From: Phycisphaeraceae bacterium
GTDB lineage: Bacteria; Planctomycetota; Phycisphaerae; Phycisphaerales; Phycisphaeraceae
Direction: 5' to 3'
DNA length: 60,439 bases
NCBI GenBank assembly: GCA_002686995.1
Contig: NYZC01000348.1
Span: 1 to 60,439, forward strand
Positions 16,788 to 28,500 of this stretch are shown here, in pieces. The notes under the pieces are model-generated. The model had not been told where the DNA came from, did not search any database, and was given only the letters and a program-made list of their open reading frames with translations. How positions within the stretch are numbered: the first letter of the stretch is position 1; every line of letters begins with the position of its first letter. The position numbers were made by a program, and so were the translations under genes.

Positions 16788-17798
16788 TCAGGTGAGCTGC
16801 CTGAACATTTCGAGCTGCCACGGCTCATTGAAGAGCTTCCCGTCACCGTGATAGCAGCAGAAGTTGAAGAAATAGACGCCGTCGGCGCCGCGAGCAAGGA
16901 TGTCCTTCGCCCGCGCGACGATCGCCTCCGCGGAATGAATCCTCGAAATGGCACCGTCTTCCGCGCCGTCTTCCCAGCCCGCGCCGGTCGGCCAGATCTG
17001 CGGCCAGACCTGGCATGTCCGCGGACTGCTCCGCGCCGCCTCGAGGAACTCGTCGAACGTCCAGTCAAGCGAATCGGGCTCGTGGTTGTGGGTGCCGGGC
17101 ACGATGACGTCGATCAGCCCCTCGGCCATCCAGGCCAGCGGGTCCTGGCCCTGGGGACGCCCCTTTTCCGGCTCGTACGATACGCGCGCGATGATCGGCT
17201 TGTCGGTCAGATCGCGAATTCGGCGCAGGAACCAGAGGCACGCGGAGCGGCTCTCGTCCCACGGCGTGCTCGGAGGGAAGAAGGGCGCCTTGCGCTCGAA
17301 GTCGAGGCTGATGCCGTCCACGCCCTTCTCGAGCAGGTCCTCGAACAGCTCGGCGAGGTACTGGTGAAACGAGAACTGGCGGAAGTCCTTCTTGACGCTG
17401 TTGTAGAAGCTGAAGTTCACGGCACCGGGCACCGTGGTGAGCCGCTCCGGGTTGAGCGCGTGGTTGAGCCGGACGTTGCCGTAGATCTTGACGCCGAGCT
17501 CGTGGCAGCCGCGAATCACGACGTCGAACAGGTCGTCCGGCCTGGCGTTGTAATGCGCGACGACCTTGCCGACGCGCTGGTCGAGTTCGCGATTGATGCC
17601 GATGCCGTCGAACGCGAGCTCGTGGCGCGTGCGGCAGTTGTGCTCGGCCGTGGTGAGGATGCACCAGTCGAGGCCGGTGAGATCGGATTCGGCCATCGGA
17701 CGGACGAGCAGGTCGATGGCGTCCTGGTCGGACATGTCGGTGTCGGCCAGCTCGGTGAGCGCGCCGAACCCATCATTGTTGTAGACGAACTCAGCCAT
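16788..17798 (-). CDS. Putative barrel glycosidase-like protein, copy C2
   Basis: The 336-residue protein is a paralogue of copy C1. Shared blocks are FVYNNDGFGAL at the start, DWCILTTAEHNCRTRH, GVKIYGNVRLNHALNP, GISLDFERKAPFFPP, PIIARVSY, HNHEPDSLDW, CQVWPQIWPTG and GADGVYFFNFCCY. No signal peptide is present. The ATG at 17798 is preceded by a 7-base tandem array rather than a normal ribosome site, so it may depend on translation of the upstream FG-GAP gene. Family and substrate are not known to me. Confidence 0.75.
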   Translation of the reverse strand: MAEFVYNNDGFGALTELADTDMSDQDAIDLLVRPMAESDLTGLDWCILTTAEHNCRTRHELAFDGIGINRELDQRVGKVVAHYNARPDDLFDVVIRGCHELGVKIYGNVRLNHALNPERLTTVPGAVNFSFYNSVKKDFRQFSFHQYLAELFEDLLEKGVDGISLDFERKAPFFPPSTPWDESRSACLWFLRRIRDLTDKPIIARVSYEPEKGRPQGQDPLAWMAEGLIDVIVPGTHNHEPDSLDWTFDEFLEAARSSPRTCQVWPQIWPTGAGWEDGAEDGAISRIHSAEAIVARAKDILARGADGVYFFNFCCYHGDGKLFNEPWQLEMFRQLT

Positions 17799-17804
17799 GG
17801 GTTT

Positions 17805-17846
17805 AGGGTCCAGGGTCTAGGGTCCAGGGTCTGGGGTTGGGGATCG
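17805..17846. repeat. Heptamer array, unit AGGGTCY
   Basis: Six units in exact register alternate AGGGTCC and AGGGTCT, then GGGGTTG and GGGATCG. The array ends on the base before the stop codon of the FG-GAP gene and begins 6 bases from the ATG of C2, filling the intercistronic spacer. Confidence 0.9.
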
Positions 17847-19298
17847 TTATTCTGCTTCGCGCTCGTGCGCCACGATCTGCTTTCGCGATTGCACGGTCCA
17901 GCGTCCGACCTTGCCGGAGGGGAATCGGACCGACACCTCCACCTCACCGTCGTGGTTACCGAGTCCGAAATGCTGCACCAGCGGTCCCTGGTTGCCGCTG
18001 TTGCCTCCGGAGACCTCGCGAATCTGCGTGCGCTCACCTGCCTTCAACGTGATCCGTGCCCCGATCGCCGACATGTTCGAGCCCGCACCGCCCACGACCT
18101 TCACCTTGAGCCACGCGTTGGCATTGCCCTGGTTCTGGAAGAGTACGCCGTCCACCAGCAGGTCCATGTCTCCGTCGTTGTCGTAGTCCGCCCAGCTCAC
18201 CTGGTAGCTCGAACCGGTGCGCAGGCTGAGCGCATCACCCACCGGCGTGAACCGCCCGGTGCCGTCGTTGCGGAACAGATCGCCGTGGTCGCCGCCGTAG
18301 ACGGTCGTGATGTAGATGTCGAGATCACCGTCGTTGTCGTAGTCGGCCAGCGAGCCCTTCGCGTACGACTCCTGCCAGTAGATGCCCGCCCCCGCGTTGA
18401 CGTTCAGGTCCTTGAACATGTAGTTCGGCGGTCCGGAGTTGATCAGCACCTGGGGCCGGTCCTGGTAACTCGGCGGATGCGAGAAGTTGACGACGAACAG
18501 GTCGAGGTTGCCGTCGTTGTTCAGATCGCCCCAGCACGATCCGATCGTGTGGCCATGGTACTTGTAAGCCTTGTAGTGACCGCTGGCCGGCTCGACGCCG
18601 CCGTCCGCGACGCCGGCCACGCCGCGCGCCGTCGCCTGCTTGGCAAACGTTCCCCTGCCCCGGTTGACCATGAACGTGTTCGGCATGAGCCGGTAGTTCG
18701 ACACGTAGAGGTCCTGGTCGCCGTCGTTGTCGAAGTCACCCCAGTCGGCGCCGCGCGAGCTCCACCCGAGCTTCCCCATCAGGTTGACCGGCTCCGCGAA
18801 CGTGCCGTCCTCATTCTGCAGGTAGAACCGGTTCGGCGTGACCGGATGCTCGTAGTTGGTCACGAACAGGTCGAGCCGCCCGTCGTTGTTGGCGTCCGCC
18901 CACGCCGCGCGCGGCATCAGCGGCCCCGGGTTGCCCGGAAATGGAACGGCTTCGAACTTCTTCGACTCAACCTGGCGCCACAGCGTGCCTTCGCCGCTGA
19001 ACCGGAAGAAGTCGACGAGGCCGTCGTTGTCGAAGTCGCCCCAGACGCCGGGTCCCCCGACGCCCATATCGACCTTCCGGAACGAACCGTCGCCTCCGTT
19101 CTGGTACAGGCTGCCGTCGATCATGACGTCGACGTCGCCGTCGTCGTCGAAATCGCACCACGACGACAGCCCCTTGCCGACTCCCTGGAGCGTTTCGGTT
19201 CGTACGAACCGGGTTTCATCCGGTTGGGGCGCTTCGGCCCATGTTGAACCGCTGGCAAGGAAAGGCGTCAGTCCAATGACGAAGAAAGCTGGTCTCAC
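17847..19298 (-). CDS. Secreted FG-GAP/VCBS repeat protein with ASPIC/UnbV domain
   Basis: The 483-residue protein begins at GTG 19298 with AAGGGA upstream, and has a short signal peptide (AFFVIGLTPFLASGSTWA). At least six FG-GAP-type repeats carry the calcium-binding motif D-x-D-x-D-G-D-x-D (DFDDDGDVDV, DFDNDGLVDF, DANNDGRLDL, DFDNDGDQDL, DLNNDGNLDL, DYDNDGDLDI, DYDNDGDMDL), forming an integrin-like propeller. The last 80 residues (NAWLKVKVVGG, MSAIGARITLKAG, QHFGLG) match the ASPIC/UnbV domain common in planctomycetes. It is probably an exported calcium-dependent binding protein, encoded first in the operon with C2 and A2. Confidence 0.85.
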   Translation of the reverse strand: MRPAFFVIGLTPFLASGSTWAEAPQPDETRFVRTETLQGVGKGLSSWCDFDDDGDVDVMIDGSLYQNGGDGSFRKVDMGVGGPGVWGDFDNDGLVDFFRFSGEGTLWRQVESKKFEAVPFPGNPGPLMPRAAWADANNDGRLDLFVTNYEHPVTPNRFYLQNEDGTFAEPVNLMGKLGWSSRGADWGDFDNDGDQDLYVSNYRLMPNTFMVNRGRGTFAKQATARGVAGVADGGVEPASGHYKAYKYHGHTIGSCWGDLNNDGNLDLFVVNFSHPPSYQDRPQVLINSGPPNYMFKDLNVNAGAGIYWQESYAKGSLADYDNDGDLDIYITTVYGGDHGDLFRNDGTGRFTPVGDALSLRTGSSYQVSWADYDNDGDMDLLVDGVLFQNQGNANAWLKVKVVGGAGSNMSAIGARITLKAGERTQIREVSGGNSGNQGPLVQHFGLGNHDGEVEVSVRFPSGKVGRWTVQSRKQIVAHEREAE

Positions 19299-19363
19299 GG
19301 TCGGATCCCTTTTCCGCCATGATCGCGATGAATGGAGCCGGTTTCAAGGCGGGTGGTCGCCTG

Positions 19364-19506
19364 GCCCGCGGAAGCGCGGCCGTAGCTGAAATCGCCAGAC
19401 TTCAGACGCCCGGCCCGCGGAAGCGCGGTACGTAGCTGAAGTCGCCAGACTTCAGACGCCCGGTCCGTGGAAGGCGTGATCCGAAGTGTGGCCACTTCGG
19501 CTACGC
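19364..19506. repeat. Palindromic repeats, family R3, in two direct copies
   Basis: Two direct copies of about 50 bp (19364-19412 and 19414-19463) each contain a hairpin CTGAARTC-GCCA-GACTTCAG after GCGGAAGCGCGG. They are followed by the palindrome CCGAAGTGTGGCCACTTCGG (19481-19500) and CTACG. The same hairpin plus palindrome pair occurs at 47680-47805. It separates the giant gene from the FG-GAP gene and could act as a terminator for the former. Confidence 0.8.
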
Positions 19507-19541
19507 GCGTGGGGTCCCCGTCGCAGCGTCGCGGGAGCTTC

Positions 19542-22500
19542 TCAGACCAGTGACGCGATGCCGCACGACTCGCCGTCCCCGATCCCGGCCGCCAGCCTGT
19601 CGATCAGGTCGTCCATCCGATCGGACTGTCGATGCACCGGCTGCTTCCACCCTGCCCAGCCGTCAAGGCGATCGAAGGTCCGCGCCGGCGCGGCAGCCGA
19701 CGCGGCCGTTCGCGACGCCGCGTCGAGCACATCGGCGCGAGCCAGTCCGACAATGGTGTTGGTAAAGCGCGCAAGGACGACCTGGAGATCGGCCGTGCCG
19801 ACGACGCCGTCGGGGCCGCCGGCCCCCGCAATGTCCGCCCGGGCAAAGTCGCCGATGGGCACCGACTGGGTGAACCGGCTGAGCACGACCTGAAGATCGG
19901 CCGTGCCGACGGTCCCGCTGCGATCCATGTCGCCGGGCAGCACGTTGATCGCCACAGCGAACGCGCCGCCAGGATGCCCGTCGCCCGATTGCTCGCTGAC
20001 CCCGTCTATCCATTCGCCGTCCAGCGCGTTGCCGCGCTGTTCCTCGATCGTGTCCGCAAGCGACAAGGTCAGCGCGTCCAGGCCGATCGGGCCACCCACG
20101 GAAGTGATCGTGGCGGTGAACGTGGCGGGATCGTAGCCGACGCTCGTGGCGTAGGTGCCCGCGCTCGCACCCGCGAGCGCCACGGCCGCCGGATCGATGA
20201 TCGCTTCGCGGTTGAACCGCACGAGAAACGTATCGACAGTCGGCCAGGGCAGCGGATCGAGCTGGGCGGCACTCCCCGACTCGATGCGGAAGCCTCCCGT
20301 TCCTAGCTGCTCGTTCTCGAGTCGGTCCAGGAACGCCTGCGACCACGTCGAACCGCGGGCCAGAACCTCGACCACCTGCAGCGTCGGACCGGAGAGCGCG
20401 GTGAGCGTGATGTCATTGCCGTCGCCGCCCTGGTAGTCGACGAGGAACGGTACGGAGCCATCACCGACGGCGAGCGTGACCGTCGATCCATCGGCAAGAT
20501 TGTTGAACTCGCCGACGATCGCGTCGCCCCCATCGTTGTCCACGATCACGAACATCGTGCCGATGGCCGGCACATGACCGAGCGCCAGGTCGAGCACGGC
20601 CGTGGAATCGATCGTCACCGTGCCGGACACGACGACCTGGTCGTGCCCGACGCCGGGCCCGCCGGGTCCGTCAAGCTCGATCCCCAGCCTTGTGCCTGCA
20701 TCGAAATCCAGATCGCCGCCGGTGATCACGCCCGGCGAGAATCCGGGCGACAACGTCGCATCGATCATGCTCAGCGCCACCGACCCGGAAATCGTCGCCT
20801 CTCCCGTCAGCCAGATCGCCTTGTCCACGACGACCGACTCGGTAAACGTGCCGCCGTGCACCTTGACCCCGATCGCCGGCACCCCGTCGATTCGCGCGAT
20901 CCCCTCCGTGATGCGCCCCGAGGCACCCGTCTGCGACCCGGCGTCGTCGACGTTGAGCACCGAGAAATCACCCTGGAAGCCGATCGTGCCGCCGTCCACG
21001 TCCGTGCCCGTGTCCAGCCATGGTGTGAAGTCCACCGTCTGGTCGTTCAAACCCGCGACCACAGACGGGTCCTGGTCGCCCCACCAGTTGCCCGAGGCGT
21101 CGACGGTTCCCGCTCCGTCGCCGTTCTGTACGCCGTCGGCATCCGTAATGCTGTTGTTGGTCAGCGTGAGGTTCGCCGCCTGCCCGACGAGTCGAACACC
21201 GATGTCGTGCCCCGAGAGCACGTTCCCCGAAACCAGGATCGCGTCGCGCGCCGTCGCGGCTTCGGTGCCGTTCGCGATGTCGATGAAGATCGCGTCGGCC
21301 TGGATGCTGCGCCCGTGCTCGTTGTCCTGGATCGTGTTGTCCGTGATCTGCGCCGTGAAGCTGCCGGGAATCGTTCCCCCCGGTCCCAGGTCGTGCAGGA
21401 ACACGCCGCCCAGCGCGTCGCCGAGGTTGCCGATCCCGTTGAACGGCTGCAGGTTGTTGCGCCGAATGCTGTTCTCGCGCAGGATAAGCTCCGACGGACC
21501 GTACAACATCACCCCCGAGTTGAAGTTGTCCTCGACCGTGTTGTCATCCACCTCGTTGGCATGACCGCCGATGATCAGGATGCCGTTGTTCAGGTTGCCG
21601 CGCGACACGTTACCGGAGATGCGACCGTTCGTGACGCCGGGCCCGGAAGAGATGAAATAAATACCGGCATCGAGGTTGCGCTCGGAGTGGTTGTCCGTGA
21701 CCACCACGGCGTCGCTGTCCTGGATGCGGAGTCCGCGCCTGTTTTCGATCACCGTGTTCCCGTGAAGCGTGATGTTCGACGCATTCTTGATCCGGATTCC
21801 GCCGCCGTCGCTGACGTTCGGGCCGTTACCGCCTGACCAGAATGTCGCGAAGTCGTTCTGCGTCGCTCCGGCGCCTACGTCGGGCAGCCCGAGGCCGTTC
21901 CAGCCATTGTGCGTCACCGTCGCGTTCATCACGCTGACGTCACCCGAGCGCGACCGAATGCCGTAGTTGCCGTGCCGGATCGTCATGCGCTCGATCAGGA
22001 TCGCCTTACCGCTTGCGCTGCCGTCGTTGCCGGGATCGATGCTGAAGACGTTGCTCGAGGACGGACCGGTCGCCATCGACGTCGCCTCGTCGATCGCCTG
22101 GACGATCACGCCCACCTCGCTTTCTCCGGTGATCGTCATGCCCTTGTCTTCGATGACGATCGTCTCGGTATAGGTGCCGTTCAAGATACTGATCGTGCCG
22201 TTGTCCGCCACCGCGTCGACGGCCTCCTGGATGGTCGCAAAGGCATCCCATCCGAACGCCACGGCGGGTCCCGCGCCGTCCGGATCGGCCCCCGACGTCG
22301 TCCCGTTCCAATCGTCGTCGACATATAGGACGTCAGCCGCCGCAACGGCCAGTGCGACATCGTTGCCGTCCCCGCCGTCGTACCGGATGGTCCATGTGGC
22401 GCCGGCGACCGTGACCGGGCTGCCGTTCGGCAAGCCGGAGAAAGTGCCGCTTACAGCGTCCATCGAGTCGTTCGAGATGATCACCACGCTCTGACCGGGA

Positions 22501-25500
22501 ACAGGCACGACCGTGCTGCCGGCAAGGTCGAGCGTACCGTCGAGCACGACGGCGCCGGTGACATCAATCCGATCGAAGTCGGTGCCCGGCGTCGTCACGC
22601 CGTCGATATCGATGACCGTCGTCGAATCGGAGGTGAGCGTGAGACCGTGTACGTGAATCAAACCCGGGCTCAAACCTGGAGCTATCGTCCCCGCAGAGAC
22701 GTCGATGGCGTAGTCAATCGTCCCGCTACCCCGCAGGACGTCACCGGTTTCAAGCGTCGCCGTGCCGGCAGCTCCGTTGATGCCGTCGAGCGTGCCGCCT
22801 TCCAGAACATACGTGTCGCCGCCGTCGCCGCCGTTGAAGACGACATCGCCGACGAAGGCGAAGGCGGAAAGATCGCTGAGCATGAGCGTGTCGTCGTCCG
22901 TCTCACCGTTGACGGTGATGCTGTCAGACGGCACTGCGAACGTCGTGGTCTCGAACGCGTTATTCGGGCTGTCGAGCACGAGCGCACCGCCGGAGGCGAA
23001 AAGAGTCGCGACGTCGGCTCCAGCCGTCAGGTTGAACACCGCATCGTGCGTCGCGGATCCCACGCTGATCGGCTCGAGGTCGGCGTAGCTGATCGTCGAC
23101 GGCGTGCCCATGCCACCGGGGTCGAGCGCGATGGTGCCGTCCATCGGTCCGCCGTAGCTGAACGTCACGGTCTGGAATGCGCCACCCGTAACCACCAGGC
23201 CGTCGTTGCCTCCCGATCCGCCGTCATAGACCAGGCCTGCCGCGGGAATCAGGTTGCCGCCCGACAGGTCGACGGTCAGCGTGTCGTCCGAGCCGTCCTG
23301 CGCCTTCACCGAGATCAGCGCCACGCCGGCCAGCGGGACCGACGTCGTGATCGGAAGCCCGGTCGACGTATCGGTGATCTCCAGGTCCCCCCCGCCGTCG
23401 ACCGAGATCGTGACGTCTCCGCTCGCGCCGGAAAAAATCGTCTCGTCGATCGACACCGTCGTCCCGGTCGTGATCACGACGTCGTTGCCGTCACCACCGA
23501 TGTAGGAGATCGTCGCGGCCTGTCCCGATCCAAGAAAGTCCGTGCTCACCGTCGCGCCTTCCGGCAGGCCGAGGAATATGCCCGACACCGGATCGGCGCC
23601 GTCGTTGTCGACGATCGTGAACGTGGCGTCACCGCTCGGCACGTAGCCGCCGAACGACGACACGCTCAGGGCTGCCCCGACGATCGATACCGCGCCGTCG
23701 ACGTCGACCTGGTCGTGCTTGTCCGAAGTGGCGCCGGGCGCGAGTCCGCCGATCTCAACCTCGTAGGTGCCGGGTCCGAAGGTGAAGCTGCCGTCTACCA
23801 GCAGAATGCCCGGCGACTGACCCGGGGCGACGGTGCCAAGGACGGTCGCGATGTCGTCTTCGATCATCTGAAGATCGGTGCCGAGACCATCGCGAAGGGC
23901 GCCGGCCGTCACGAGGTCCAGCGGATCGCCGAACGCGGCGGTGTCGACGTCAATGTCGCCGGCGGTGGCGTTGCCGATCGTGATCGTGGTGAATCCATCG
24001 GCAAGGTTCGCAAGGTCGCTGTCGCCGACATCGAACGTCCCGGCGCCGCCGCCAAGGCCGATGGTCGCGCCGTCATGGGCGGGCTGAAGCGTCAGGACGC
24101 CGCCGCCCGCGACCGTGTCGTTCAGCACGACGTCCGAGCTTGTGACCGTGATGTTGCCGAACGTCGACGTGACGTCGTCAAGCGTGATGACGCCCGTGGC
24201 GTCGAAGGTAATGGGTCCACCCGGCGAAACGATCGACGTCCCTGCTGACATCGTGATCGCGCTCTCGAGCGTGGTCGTGCCGGCAGCGAGCGACACCGAA
24301 CCAATCTGGGCGGAGATCGCACCCGATGTCTGAAGAATGTCGCCGGCCGCCGTCAGCGAGATCGTCCCCGGACCGATCGTCGTCACGTTCGCGCCGATCG
24401 TCAGCGTGTCCGCCGGGCTTCCGACCGCGACCGTCTCGCGCGCAAAGACCGTGATGGCATCGTCGAGCGCCGCTGCGACGTAGACGTGGTTCGCATCCGG
24501 ACTGACCGTGACGCCGAAGGCGCCGAGCAGCTCGTCGGCGTCACCGACCTCGTCCTTCTCCGCCTCGACGAACGTCAGGGTGCCATCGGACTCGCGCCCG
24601 AACACGGCCACGGTGCCGGAAATGCCGGAGAACGTGGACGCCACGTAGACATTGCTTGCATCCGGACTCACCGCCACGTTACGCGCTCCGCCCATTCCAT
24701 CGATGATTCCGCCGGCCCCCTGCTTGTTCACTTCCACGTAGGTCAACGTCCCGTCCAGGGAGTTGCGCTCGAACACGGACACGGCGTTGTCGCTCGGAGC
24801 GCTGACGTAGACATGTCCGCCGTCCGAGCTGACCGCCACGCCCTGCGCTCCGGCAAGACCGTCGATCGTGACGCTGTCGATGACCTGTAGATCCTTGATC
24901 ACCTCGACGAACGTGAGGGAACCGTCGATTTCACGGTCGAACACGGCCACCGAACGGTCGTCCACCGCCGCCACGTAGACGTGGTTTCCGTCCGGGCTCA
25001 GCGTCACGCCGAATGCCCCTTCCAGGCCGTCAACGCCGGCGTCGGCGTCCGCGAGGGTGCCGATGTGGGTCAATGCGCCCGTCCCCGCGTCACGGCTGAA
25101 GGACACCAGGGCGTGGTCGACGGTGGAGGTGACGTACACATTGGCACCGTCCGGGCTCACGGCCACGTCGCGCGCCCCGTTCAGCCCCGAGAAGCTGACC
25201 GTGGCATCCTTGATGGCCTCGACGAACGTGAGCAGCCCACTGCCGAAATCACGACTGAAGACGGCCACCGCATCGTCGGATGTCGACGCGACGTAAACGT
25301 GATTGCCCAGCGGTTCGATCGCGACGCCGCGCGCGATATCCAGACCATCGACGCCGGCGTCGAGGTCCGTCACGACCTGCACGAACGTCAGCGCTCCCGT
25401 CGATCCGACGCGCTCGAAGACGGTGATCGCGTCGTCTCCGCGGGCGACCGCGTAGAGGTGCTTGCCGTCGGGGCTGACCAGCAGATCCTCGACTTGATCC

Positions 25501-28500
25501 AGGCCGTCGATCACGTCCCCGGTTTCGTCCACCTTCGACTGCACGAAGGTCAGCGCGCCGCTGCCCGGCCCGAGTGTGGGTGACGCCGTCAGCACGACGT
25601 CGCCTCCACCGGAATGAACGATGTCCTCGATCACCGTGATCGGACTGCTCGCGGTCACCACGATGTCGCCCAGGATGCCCGTCGCCGTAATGCCGGTCAG
25701 GGCCGCGCTGACGCCTCCGATCGTCAAGGCTCCCGCATTGTCGATGTAGAGGCCCACGATGCCGCCGCCGCCCTCCAGGGCGGTCACCGCCGTCTCGATC
25801 GCGTCGGTGCTCGTGCCGACACCATTGCCGGTGACGACCAGGCTCGCTGCCGTGACGTCGGTGCCGGCGTCGCCGCCGTCGGTGATCGGCCCGCCCGAGG
25901 CGCTGAGGATGACCGGATTCGATCCGGCGTCAAGCTCAGTGACCTCAATCGAGCCGCCCTGAATCGTCAGCGGATCGGTGAACAGCGAGCCGGACACCGT
26001 GACGGCGCCCGCCCCGAAGGCGTCGCTACCGATCACGATCGAACTGAACCCGTCCACGAGGTTCGCGATCTCGGCGTCATCAAGATTGAACGCCCCGGCG
26101 CCGCCGCCGATGCCTGCCGTGGATTCGGAGTCGGCCGGCGTCAGCGCCAGGTTGCCGCTGCTGGAGATCGCCTGGTTTAGCGTGACGTCGGCGCCGGTCA
26201 CGCTGATGTCGCCGGACGTCGAGGCGACCGATTCGAGCGTGACGGTATCGAACGCATCGAACACGATGTTCCCGGTGTCGGAGGTGACCGAGGTATCCGG
26301 CGCCATCGTGATCCCGCCGCCGTCGCCGTCGGTCGCGGCGTTGAAGGAAACGTCTCCGTTGGCCGTAGAAGAGACCACGCCCGAGTTCTGCAGGATGTCC
26401 CCTGCTGCATTGAACGAAATCGACCCGCCGTTAACGCTTACGTCGGCATCCAGTGTCATCGTGCCGTCGAACAGGCCGCGCCGGTATACACGAAGCAGGG
26501 AACTGCTCAGGATGTACACGTGGCCGTTGTCAGGACTGACCGCCGAGCTAAGACCCCCGGCAGGACTCTCCGAGAACGTGAGGCTGCCCGTCGTCGCATT
26601 GCGCGTGTAGACGGTCGCGCCGGTCCAGCCCGGGAAGAACGGAACGCCGGTGACGTGGACATGATCGCCGGACGGACTCAGCTCCACGTCGAGCGGAATG
26701 TTCCCGAATTCCAGACTCAGGGCCTCGACGAATTGCAGCTTGCCGGTCACGTCGTTGCGCTGCAGCACGGAGACGAAGCTGTCGTCCGGCGTGCCGAAGC
26801 CCATTTCGTATCCCACCATGTACACGTGACGACCGTCGGGACTGACCTCCACGTCGAAGGATTCGTCGATCGGCGCTCCCCCGTAGATGGTCTCCACGAA
26901 GGTCAGCGTGCCGGCCAGCGGATTCCGCGAAAACGCATTGATATTCCAGTTCCCGATGGAGTAGACGTGCTTGCCGTCGGGGCTCAGCGAAAGAAAGCGC
27001 CCGCCCGGCGCCGGCCCCGTCCCGATCCAGGAAAGCGCACCGGTGACAGGTTCACGATCGAAGATCGAAATCCCTCCCCCTTTTCCGACGTAAACGTGCG
27101 CGCCGTCCGGACTCACCGAAACGTCGTTCACACTGACCAGCTCGACGACGCCGCCGTCCCCGTGCTGGACGGTCGCGACGAGGTCCAGGTCTCCGGTGAA
27201 AATATCGCGATCGTAGATCACGACGGAATCCTCGTCCGTGCCCGCCGTCACGTATACGTGTCGACCGTCAGGACTGATGGCGATGTCCCTCGCGTCGCCG
27301 CTGATGCCCCCGGTCTCGATCTCCACGAGCTCGATCGCACCTGTACCGGCATCGCGACCGTACACGCCGATCGAACCGGACGCAGTCGAATACACGTGTC
27401 GACCGTCCGGGGACACTTCGACGTCGACGAAAAAGAAGTCGTTGTCGATGCTCTCGTTCTCGACGAACTGCAGGAACTCCAGCTCGTCACCAGTCAGTGC
27501 GTTCCCCGCCGTCAGCGTCACCGCTCCGCTCCCGGCATTCACGACGTCTTCATTCACCGTGATGGGGCCGCTGGCGGTCACCAGCACATCCCCGCCCGTC
27601 GCCGACACGCCGGTCACCGCGCCGATGACGTCGCCGATCACCAGCGGACCGGTGTTTTCGATGTCGACGCCCCCGGATCCGCCGAACGCGTCAAGATTGT
27701 TGACTTTCGTATCGATGAAGACGCCATTGGCCGCCTCGATCGCAAGATTGGGAACCACGAGGTCGGCGATCTCGTCCTCCGAACCGATGAAGGCGTTCTC
27801 GGTCACGCTCGCGCCGGTGCGCAGGATCAGTGTGTCCACATTGTCCAGCGTCGTATCGAGGATTCGGATCGAGCCGGCGTCCGGCGAGCCGATCTCGAGG
27901 GTATCGGCGACGATGCAGTCGAGCTCTTCCTCGGTCAGGAGGATGTGGCCGATGCTGCTGAAGCCGAAGGAGTGACCGGGCGTGAGTTCCTCGATCCGGA
28001 TGAGGCCTGAGGGCGCGCTCACGGTCTCGTCGATGTCGATCGAATTCGTGGTGAGGACGACGCGCGTCAACCCCGCCGGAATCGGCGGTGGGCCGTCGGT
28101 TGCCGTGATGGGTCCGTCGATGATGGTCGTCTCGGCCACCGAGAGCACGGAACCGAATCCATCGACCGCGATGCCGCCGGCGGTGCGCATCGTGTCGTCG
28201 CCTTCGCCGGTGTCCAGGTCGACGCGCTGATCCGCATCGAGGACCAGGTTGTCGAACACGATGAAGTCGTCGCCGGCAAGGGTGCGAATGCGAATCGTGC
28301 CGCCCGGAAAGATCGACAGCGGAATGAACACCGCCGTCCCTTCGTCGCCGGTGCCGCCGTCGAGCGGACCGATCAGGTCGATCTGGTTGAAGTTGCTGTC
28401 GAAGATCAGCAGGTCCGACCCGACGGTCGTGAAACCCAGCAGGTCATCGGTGTCCCCTCCGTTCGAATCGGTCACGACGATGTCGCCGCCGACCAGGTCG

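Noticed and set aside
15714..19247. 1177-codon open frame on the plus strand
   Set aside because: It runs antisense through A2, C2 and the FG-GAP gene, is rich in Arg/Val/Asp with no domain, and is explained by high GC and codon bias of the minus-strand genes.
24400..27480. Regular DNA-level repeats that could suggest a CRISPR array
   Set aside because: They are diverged coding repeats of propeller blades (VSPDG units), with no constant repeat and spacer lengths.
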